The notes beneath the pieces are model-generated. The model saw nothing but the letters and a program-made list of their open reading frames with translations. It was not told where the DNA came from and did not search any database. From assembly GCA_026390045.1 (NCBI GenBank), contig JAPLGR010000335.1, positions 1 to 15,715 on the forward strand: a stretch of 15,715 bases of DNA, read 5' to 3'. This document shows, piece after piece, positions 1-5,434 of the stretch. The DNA comes from Chloroflexota bacterium (GTDB lineage Bacteria > Chloroflexota > Anaerolineae > Anaerolineales > E44-bin32). Both the position numbers and the translations under genes were made by a program. Position 1 is the first letter of the stretch. Each line of letters opens with the position of its first letter.

Positions 1-119
1 CCAACCTCCAATACCGGACGAAATTCCACGAGGCGGGAGCGGCATACTTTTTCGATAAATCTCGGGAACAGGACAAGCTCGTCGAGGCGCTCGTCGCCCT
101 CAACCAGGAGCTGGGGTGA
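1..119 (+). CDS. C-terminal end of a receiver-domain response regulator (partial)
   Basis: Only the last 38 codons lie in the window, with complete codons from position 3 and a TGA at 117-119. The residues contain the stretch EAGAAYFFDKSREQDKL, which matches the end of a receiver domain: beta5 with the conserved lysine (FFDKS) and then helix alpha5. The protein stops soon after alpha5, so it is probably a stand-alone receiver or has the receiver last. Its stop overlaps the ATG of the following cheW (TGATG), which indicates translational coupling. The same residue pattern recurs at the end of the next gene (AAGAACFFDKDTDQN), so the two are paralogues. The phosphorylation site and start are outside the window, so nothing can be said about its activity. 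Confidence 0.75.
   Translation, partial: NLQYRTKFHEAGAAYFFDKSREQDKLVEALVALNQELG
33..60 (+). repeat. Receiver beta5 coding segment, copy A of a diverged duplication
   Basis: By eye, 24 of 28 bases match positions 836-863, and both copies are in the same reading phase (Ala-Gly-Ala-Ala-X-Phe-Phe-Asp-Lys). Both copies sit a short distance before a stop codon that overlaps a cheW start. They appear to be parts of a duplicated receiver-CheW unit. Confidence 0.5.
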
Positions 120-940
120 TGGACCAGCCGGACATCATGCATGCGTTCACCTTCCTCCTCGACGGCACCCTGTACGCCCTCCGGCTGGATACGGTGGGAA
201 GGGTTGTCCCCGCGGCCGCTCTCACTCCCCTTCCCGGCGTTCCCGCGATCGTCCTCGGTCTGATCGACTTCGAGGGGAGGATCGTTCCCGTCGTGGACAT
301 CCGCGCGCGCTTCCGCCTGCCGGGACGGGAGATGGGCATAGACGATTGCATCATCATCGCGACGACCGCGCGAAGGACGGTGGGGATTCTTGTCGATACG
401 CCCGGCGAGGTGATCGATGTGGCCGAAGCGGACATCGACCGAGGAACCGGGGTCCTCCTGGGAAGCGACTACATCGAGGGGGTCGTCCGGTTGGACGTGG
501 GCCTGGTGCTCATCCACGACCTGGAGAGTTTCCTGTCGCTCGAAGAGGAGAAGTCGATCGCCGGCGCCATGGCCGAAATGGGCGGGAAGCAAAGAGCGCC
601 CGCTTGTGCGAGGGACAGATGGCCAGGTTCACCACGTTCGTCGAAACGTGGATCGGACTTCGATTTTCGCCGTCGAACCGCGGCCAGCGGGAGCGAGGTG
701 GCTATTGTGGACATGCAGCTGCGGAATGGAGGTGGGCTGGAATTGGTACACCGGTTATCGGAGCAGAGAAACGCGCCCATCCTCATGGCGCTTGCAAGCG
801 CCGATTCACCGCTGTACAAGCAGAAATCCATAGCTGCGGGAGCGGCGTGCTTTTTCGACAAAGACACGGACCAGAACGCTCTAACCGAGGCGCGCAGGAA
901 TGCCGGCGAATCCGCGAGACCGAAGGACACTACCACATGA
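119..940 (+). CDS. cheW: CheW-like coupling protein fused to a degenerate receiver domain
   Basis: This is a 273-residue protein. Residues about 7-143 are a CheW domain (FTFLLDGTLYALRLD; LTPLPGVPAIVLGLIDFEGR; VPVVDIRARF; a C-terminal IHDLESFLSLEEE). CheW couples CheA kinase to chemoreceptor tips. A usual CheW would end near residue 150, but the frame stays open. After a 45-residue low-similarity stretch it reads the second half of a receiver: VAIVDMQLRNGGG (possible phospho-Asp D198), LMALAS and AGAACFFDKD (Lys K248). The first half of the receiver (beta1-alpha1-beta2, with its acidic pair) is not recognisable in any frame. The domain therefore looks truncated and probably cannot be phosphorylated. 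AGGAG at 106-110 favours ATG 119; GTG 116 is possible. The TGA overlaps the next ATG (ATGA, 937-940). A frameshift or fused remnant of a separate receiver gene is the main alternative to a designed fusion. Confidence 0.8.
   Translation: MDQPDIMHAFTFLLDGTLYALRLDTVGRVVPAAALTPLPGVPAIVLGLIDFEGRIVPVVDIRARFRLPGREMGIDDCIIIATTARRTVGILVDTPGEVIDVAEADIDRGTGVLLGSDYIEGVVRLDVGLVLIHDLESFLSLEEEKSIAGAMAEMGGKQRAPACARDRWPGSPRSSKRGSDFDFRRRTAASGSEVAIVDMQLRNGGGLELVHRLSEQRNAPILMALASADSPLYKQKSIAAGAACFFDKDTDQNALTEARRNAGESARPKDTTT
692..900 (+). other. Truncated receiver domain within the CheW fusion
   Basis: The in-frame segment has receiver beta3 with an aspartate (AIVDMQL), a GGGLELV helix start, beta4 (PILMALAS) and beta5 with lysine (FFDKD). 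The beta1 Asp-Asp/Glu-Asp pair that binds Mg2+ is missing. The end is a near copy of the partial receiver at the left edge of the window. I read this as a decayed receiver gene fused to the upstream cheW by loss of the intervening stop and start. Confidence 0.55.
836..863 (+). repeat. Receiver beta5 coding segment, copy B of a diverged duplication
   Basis: This is the partner of positions 33-60, with 24 of 28 bases identical by eye. Two of the four differences are synonymous (GCA/GCG, GAT/GAC). That pattern suggests purifying selection on the protein after the duplication, at least for a time. Confidence 0.5.
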
Positions 941-1416
941 AAGAATCCGCTGAAAACCGCCAGATGCTGGTGGTGTTTCGCATGGAGGGTCAGCGCTACG
1001 CCCTGCGCCTGGACGCGGTCGACCGCGTCATCAGTGCTGTGGCCGTGACGCCCGTGCCTGAGACGCTGGGGTTTGTCCTTGGACTGGTCAACCTGGCCGG
1101 CCGGCTCCTGCCGGTGATCAGCCTGCGCGCCTGTCTCGGGATGCCCGATCGGCCCATCCGGCCTGAAGACCAGTTTGTGATCGCAGGCACTTCGCGTCTC
1201 ACCCTGGCCCTGGTCGTGGATGAGGTGGAGGGACTGAGCTTAATCGAAGACGGCCAGACGGTTGCCGTGGGAGATACTCTACCGGGAGAGAGGTCACGGA
1301 TCGACAGGTTGGCCAAGATCAACGGTGACATTATCCCCATCTACGACCTGGAGCAGCTCTTCAGCCGCGATGCCCAGGAGCGCATCCTCCAGGTGAAGGC
1401 GGCAGCCGGTGTCTGA
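937..1416 (+). CDS. cheW: CheW coupling protein
   Basis: This is a 159-residue single-domain CheW, the usual length. Typical signatures are MLVVFRMEGQRYALRLD (beta1-beta2), a TPVPETLGFVLGLVNLAGR loop, LPVISLRACLG and a C-terminal IIPIYDLEQLF. CheW proteins dock CheA onto the receptor signalling tip in the cytoplasm. The start is ATG 937, which overlaps the previous TGA, with GAAGG about 11 bases upstream. Its stop overlaps the cheR start by 8 bp. The same codons are open further upstream, but that region lies under the previous gene and shows no CheW or receiver similarity, so the short form is right. In a Wsp-type operon the coupler directly before the TPR-CheR is WspB, and by position this gene corresponds to it. 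Confidence 0.93.
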   Translation: MKESAENRQMLVVFRMEGQRYALRLDAVDRVISAVAVTPVPETLGFVLGLVNLAGRLLPVISLRACLGMPDRPIRPEDQFVIAGTSRLTLALVVDEVEGLSLIEDGQTVAVGDTLPGERSRIDRLAKINGDIIPIYDLEQLFSRDAQERILQVKAAAGV

Positions 1417-2923
1417 TCCAGGGAACAAGCCGGCAGCCACCCTCGACATCTCCGACCCGATGCTGCAGCAGTTGAGCGAGCACATCGAATGCCGCACCGG
1501 CCTGCATTTCCCGCGCGAGCGTTTTGCCGATCTCGAGCGCGGAATTGCAAAAGCGGCTCGCGACCTCGGCTTCCGCGATGCGGGCGCCTACGCTGAGTCC
1601 CTGCTGAATCGGGACCTCCATACCGCCGACCTCGAAGCACTGGCCGGCAGCCTGACCATTGGCGAGACTCATTTTTTCCGCGATCCTGGCGCGTTCGCTT
1701 TTCTCGAAACGACGCTTCTGCCTGAACTGATCGCGGCCAGGCGCGCCGGGCACCGGCGGCTGCGCATCTGGAGCGCCGGTTGCGCCGCCGGTGAGGAGCC
1801 GTACTCGATCGCCATCCTGCTGCACAGGCTCATTCCCGACCTTGGTGACTGGCACATCACTATCCTCGGGACCGACATAAACCCGAAGGTCCTGGCTCGG
1901 GCCGCTGCCGGCATCTACTCCGAGTGGTCTTTCCGCGACACGCCCGCCTGGGTCAAGCCTCGGTACTTTCTCAATCGCTCGGGCGGCCGCCACGAGCTTC
2001 AGCCGTGGCTGAAGCTCATGGTCAGTTTCGCCTGCCTGAACCTGGCCGATGATGTCTATCCCTCCATCCTGAACAACACCAACGCCATGGACCTCATCAT
2101 CTGCCGCAACGTGCTGCTCTATTTTGCACAGGCCCGGATACCGCAGGTGGTCCGGCGGTTCCATAGCGCCCTGGTCGACGGCGGCCAGCTTGTGCTCGGC
2201 GCGGTGGAGGCAAGCCAGACGATTTTTTCCGAGCTCACGCCCGTTGCGGCCCCCGGCGTGGCGCTCTATCGGAAGAACGGCGCCGCAACGCTCGGGACAA
2301 CGATTGGCGATTTCTCTGAACCTCATCAGGCCGTGTGCCCTACAGCCGTGCGCAGTCCGGCAGTCGGCACCCAGGCGCATCCTCCACGGGAGGCCATTTC
2401 TGCTCTCCCGGTTGGACGCGGCAACGCTTTCGCTGAGGCGAACACGCTGTATGCCGCCGGCCGCTACAGGGAGGCACTCGCAACGCTCCTGGCCGGTAAA
2501 AGCCCGCAGCGCAAAACCGATCCCCGCGCCGCGGGGTTGCTGGCCCAGTGTTACGCCAATCTCGGTGAACTGGCCGAGGCGCTGGTCTGTTGCGATCGCG
2601 CAGTAGCTGTCTCCCGGACCGACCCGGTGCTCCATTTCCTGCGCGCTGGGATTCTCCAGGAGCTGCAGCGCGACGAGGAGGCGCTGCTGGCGCTGCGGAG
2701 CGTCCTTTTTCTCGATCCTGGCCACGTTCTGGCGCATTTCACCATGGCGAATCTCCACCGGCGTCGAAACCGCATGTCTTTAGCGTCAAAACACCTGGCC
2801 AATGTCCGCCTGCTCCTGGCCAATCGCGACCCGGGCGAAGAGCTGCCCCAGTCGGGCGGCCTCACGGTCAGCAGGTTGAGCGGGATGCTGGCTCAGGAGA
2901 AAGAAGGCACGACCGATGAATGA
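1409..2923 (+). CDS. cheR: CheR-type chemoreceptor methyltransferase with C-terminal TPR repeats
   Basis: This 504-residue protein uses S-adenosylmethionine to methylate glutamates on the receptor's cytoplasmic helices. Residues about 15-80 are the CheR N-terminal helical domain. The catalytic domain carries ETHFFRD at 86-92, the SAM-binding WSAGCAAGEEPYSIAI at 121-136, GTDIN, and ICRNVLLYF around 231-239. After a proline/alanine linker (about 290-336), residues about 337-480 form roughly three TPR-like helical pairs (NTLYAAGRYREALATLL; QCYANLGELAEALVCCDRAV). TPR-tailed CheR is typical of WspC/FrzF-like systems, where binding does not use a receptor pentapeptide. The receptor in this window indeed has no NWETF-like C-terminus. 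The start is GTG 1409 inside the previous gene, with AGGTGAAGG at 1391-1399. The stop overlaps the next ATG by 8 bp. Confidence 0.93.
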   Translation: MSDPGNKPAATLDISDPMLQQLSEHIECRTGLHFPRERFADLERGIAKAARDLGFRDAGAYAESLLNRDLHTADLEALAGSLTIGETHFFRDPGAFAFLETTLLPELIAARRAGHRRLRIWSAGCAAGEEPYSIAILLHRLIPDLGDWHITILGTDINPKVLARAAAGIYSEWSFRDTPAWVKPRYFLNRSGGRHELQPWLKLMVSFACLNLADDVYPSILNNTNAMDLIICRNVLLYFAQARIPQVVRRFHSALVDGGQLVLGAVEASQTIFSELTPVAAPGVALYRKNGAATLGTTIGDFSEPHQAVCPTAVRSPAVGTQAHPPREAISALPVGRGNAFAEANTLYAAGRYREALATLLAGKSPQRKTDPRAAGLLAQCYANLGELAEALVCCDRAVAVSRTDPVLHFLRAGILQELQRDEEALLALRSVLFLDPGHVLAHFTMANLHRRRNRMSLASKHLANVRLLLANRDPGEELPQSGGLTVSRLSGMLAQEKEGTTDE

Positions 2924-3491
2924 ACAACTGAACGGAATCCACGACGCTGTTCTGACCCGGGCCACTGCCGGCATGGCGACCGCCGCGGCGGACCTGCTCC
3001 AGGCCAGGGCCAGGAAGATGGCCCAGGAAAAACCGACCGCAGGCACCGACGGCAGCACCATCGAAGTTCTCGAGTTCGGCCTGGCCGACGAGACCTACGC
3101 ACTGGAGCTGACTTACGTGCGCGAAGTCGGGGCGTTGGTCGAGGTGACCCCGTTGCCGGGCGTGCCCGACTTTGTCCTGGGCATCACCTGTCTGCACGGT
3201 CAGATCATCGCCGTAGTCGATCTCAGGAAGCTTTTCGGCCTGCCCGAGCGCGGGTTGCGGGATTCGCGGCAGGTGATCGTGCTGCAATCCGCGGGCTGGG
3301 AATTCGGCATCCTGGCGGAGCGCGTCACCGGGGTCAAATGGCTGCCGCTGGCCGGGCTGCAGCTGACATTGCCGACTCTCACCGATGTCCGTGCCGCGTA
3401 TCTCAGCGGCATTGCGCCGGATGGGACCGTGTTCCTTTCAGCAGGGAAGCTGCTGGCTGACCCGCGGCTGGTTGTACGGCAGGAAATATAG
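2916..3491 (+). CDS. cheW: CheW coupling protein with an N-terminal helical extension (WspD-like)
   Basis: This is a 191-residue protein. The first ~48 residues are alanine-rich and probably helical (TAGMATAAADLLQARARKMA) and are not part of the CheW fold. The CheW domain follows: EVLEFGLADETYALEL, VTPLPGVPDFVLGITCLHGQ, IAVVDLRKLFGLPE and a C-terminal beta-strand region ending FLSAGKLLADPRL. By size and place (after TPR-CheR) it matches WspD, the second coupler of Wsp systems. The start is ATG 2916, with GAAGG at 2903-2907, and it overlaps the cheR stop by 8 bp. The TAG at 3489-3491 is followed by the first real gap in the operon, so it may end a co-translated set (CheW, CheW, CheR, CheW). 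The helical extension might set partner specificity, but this is speculation. Confidence 0.92.
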   Translation: MNEQLNGIHDAVLTRATAGMATAAADLLQARARKMAQEKPTAGTDGSTIEVLEFGLADETYALELTYVREVGALVEVTPLPGVPDFVLGITCLHGQIIAVVDLRKLFGLPERGLRDSRQVIVLQSAGWEFGILAERVTGVKWLPLAGLQLTLPTLTDVRAAYLSGIAPDGTVFLSAGKLLADPRLVVRQEI

Positions 3492-3506
3492 AGATTGGAC
3501 CTTGAG

Positions 3507-3530
3507 CCGTGCGGCGGGTGCCGCACACGG
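3507..3530 (+). promoter_or_regulatory. GC-rich hairpin just upstream of the chemoreceptor ribosome binding site
   Basis: Positions 3509-3515 (GTGCGGC) and 3520-3526 (GCCGCAC) are perfectly complementary around the 4-base loop GGGT. Two more pairs can form with a 2-base bulge on the 3' side. No T-run follows; the next bases are ACAAAGGAGAGG, the receptor RBS. It is therefore unlikely to be an intrinsic terminator. A structural element that shapes translation or mRNA processing between the coupler genes and the receptor is more plausible. Confidence 0.5.
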
Positions 3531-3532
3531 AC

Positions 3533-3542
3533 AAAGGAGAGG
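3533..3542 (+). promoter_or_regulatory. Strong Shine-Dalgarno sequence for the chemoreceptor
   Basis: AAAGGAGAGG lies 5 bases before ATG 3548. It is one of the best ribosome binding sites in the window and fixes that start over an upstream GTG at 3509, which lies inside the hairpin. A strong independent RBS fits a receptor that is needed in excess over CheR and CheB. Confidence 0.75.
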
Positions 3543-3547
3543 AATCG

Positions 3548-5434
3548 ATGCGGAAAATGACATTGAGCTGGAGACTCGCGTTGGCGTTTGGCGCGCTGAT
3601 CCTGTTGATGTGTGTGCTCGGGGGCTTGGCTGTGGCGCGCATGGGCCTGGCCACCTCGAGTACAACGCGCGTGTCAGCCATGCGTGTTCCGGTGGTAGAT
3701 GTCGCATTCAACCTGGACACCAGCGCATGGAAAACCAGGTTCTATATATCAGATTATGCACTGACCGGCGATCCGGAGATGCTAAAGGTCGGCCGCAAGG
3801 CGCTTGCCGAAATTTATGTGCGGCTCACTGAGGCGGACAACCTGGCGAAAAAGTATCCCGACCTTGTTGCGCTGCGTCAGGGCGCAATCGAGGGCAGGGA
3901 GAAAGTCACTGAGTTCGAGACAGGGGTAGACGCGATAGAGGCCGAGCACAAGAATCTTGCCGAATTGGGCATCGCGTTGGACGCTGCTGCGAAAAACTTC
4001 GTCGACGCGGTCACTACTCTGCGGGTTTCGGAGCGGCAGCATGCGAACGCAGAGGCGGACGCGAAGGCCGCCCCAGCCGTTTTGAGAGAGCGTATCGTGA
4101 AGATGGGAATGGTCGAGGATATCGCAAGAATTGAAGACGGCATTCGTATCAAGAACTTCAAGTATCAGAACGCGAGGGACATGGACGCGCTGAGCGCCGT
4201 GCTGAAGGATTTCGACGCTCTAGATGAAGCCATCGCAAGCCTGCGTCCATTGCTACACGTGCAGGAAGACATCCAGGAATTGGAAAAGACCGCTCAAAGC
4301 GCAAGTGACTATAGGATCGCTATGGAACAGCTCCTGAAAAGCCGGGTCTCCGTTGAGAAACAGATGAACACACTGCTCAGCACCGGTGATCTCGTCAGTG
4401 CAGCTGCTGCCATTTCGGAGGATGGGCTGAAGACCATCACGGAAGAATCCGGCAGTGTTACGAACGGCCTCTCGCTGACGAGCCTGATCCTGATCATCGG
4501 GCTGGTCATCGCCTTTATCGTGGGGGTCCTTATCGCATGGTTTTCGACGCGCGCGATCACCCGGCCGATCCGCGAGGGCGTGAACACCCTCGCCGCGGCT
4601 TCCGGCCAGATATCGACAACCGTCTCGCAGCTGGCATCGAACGCCAGCGAGGCCGCTGCCGCGGTTGCCGAAACCACTACCACCGTGGAGGAGGTCCGCC
4701 AGACCGCGCAGGTGTCCGCGGACAAGGCCAAGACCGTTGCCGAGAATGCCCAGGTGGCGGCGAGCGCGGCCGAGGCCGGCCGCCAGGCCACCGGCCAGAC
4801 GGTGGAGGGAATGAACCTCATGCGCGACCAGATGAGCTCCATCATCGAGAGCATCACGCGCTTGAGCGAACAGAGCGTGGCGGTCGGCGACATTGTCTCC
4901 ACCGTCACTGACCTGGCCGAGCAGTCGAACCTGCTGGCGGTCAACGCCTCTATTGAGGCGGCCAAGGCCGGGGACATGGGCAAAGGCTTTGCCGTGGTGG
5001 CGCAGGAAATCCGCACCCTGGCCGAGCAGTCCAAGGATTCGACCAAGCAGGTGCGCGCCATCCTCACCGATGTGCAGAAAGCCACCGCCAAGGCGGTTCT
5101 GGCAGCCGAACAGGGGGGCAAGAGCGTCGCAGAGGGCAGCAGGCAGGCAGGCGAAGCGGGCCAGGCCATCTCGACCCTGACCTCCTCGGTCCAGGACGCC
5201 AGCCGGGCCGCGGTGCAAATTGCCGCCTCCAGCCAGCAGCAGCTGGCCGGCATGGATCAGGTCGGGCGCGCCATGGAGAACATCAAGCTCGCCACATCGC
5301 AGAACGCCGAAGGGGCCCGGCAGCTGGGGTTGGCAGCGCACAACCTGCTGGAGGTCGGGGCGCGCTTGAAGGCGCTGGTCGATGCCGGAGACGGAGTGGC
5401 GAGCGGGGCGGGCAGGCATGAAAACACAACCTGA
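3548..5434 (+). CDS. Transmembrane methyl-accepting chemoreceptor (MCP), probable HBM-type sensor, no complete HAMP
   Basis: This 628-residue inner-membrane receptor feeds the CheA below. TM1 is about residues 10-30 and TM2 about 313-332. The ~280-residue periplasmic part between them is all-helical by composition and has the length of a helical bimodular (HBM) ligand domain. That assignment is tentative and the ligand is unknown. The cytoplasmic hairpin has a classic tip, EQSNLLAVNASIEAAKAGD then GKGFAVVAQEIRTLAEQS (turn near D476). Both arms are about 136-141 residues (roughly 20 heptads each). The N-arm starts right after TM2 with ITRPIREG, leaving no room for a normal 50-residue HAMP, and no DExG motif is seen. 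There is no CheR-docking pentapeptide at the C-terminus (ends GAGRHENTT). The start is fixed by AAAGGAGAGG. The 3' end overlaps cheA by 17 bp. Confidence 0.93.
   Translation: MRKMTLSWRLALAFGALILLMCVLGGLAVARMGLATSSTTRVSAMRVPVVDVAFNLDTSAWKTRFYISDYALTGDPEMLKVGRKALAEIYVRLTEADNLAKKYPDLVALRQGAIEGREKVTEFETGVDAIEAEHKNLAELGIALDAAAKNFVDAVTTLRVSERQHANAEADAKAAPAVLRERIVKMGMVEDIARIEDGIRIKNFKYQNARDMDALSAVLKDFDALDEAIASLRPLLHVQEDIQELEKTAQSASDYRIAMEQLLKSRVSVEKQMNTLLSTGDLVSAAAAISEDGLKTITEESGSVTNGLSLTSLILIIGLVIAFIVGVLIAWFSTRAITRPIREGVNTLAAASGQISTTVSQLASNASEAAAAVAETTTTVEEVRQTAQVSADKAKTVAENAQVAASAAEAGRQATGQTVEGMNLMRDQMSSIIESITRLSEQSVAVGDIVSTVTDLAEQSNLLAVNASIEAAKAGDMGKGFAVVAQEIRTLAEQSKDSTKQVRAILTDVQKATAKAVLAAEQGGKSVAEGSRQAGEAGQAISTLTSSVQDASRAAVQIAASSQQQLAGMDQVGRAMENIKLATSQNAEGARQLGLAAHNLLEVGARLKALVDAGDGVASGAGRHENTT

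Noticed and set aside
590..710. A frameshifted first half of the receiver in another frame of the CheW fusion
   Set aside because: I read the other two forward frames and found no convincing beta1-alpha1-beta2 with an acidic pair. A deletion fits better than one simple frameshift, though an error with several indels cannot be excluded.
346..936. In-frame upstream extension of the second CheW
   Set aside because: It overlaps the first CheW gene in another frame and its translation is Arg/Gly/His-rich with no domain similarity. ATG 937 has the stop-start overlap typical of this operon.
3507..3530. Hairpin as an intrinsic transcription terminator
   Set aside because: No T-run follows the stem and the receptor RBS begins three bases later. 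Transcription stop here would also split a functional set.
3509..3547. Upstream GTG start for the chemoreceptor
   Set aside because: It lies inside the hairpin and adds 13 hydrophilic residues before TM1. ATG 3548 has an excellent RBS and gives a normal short N-terminus.
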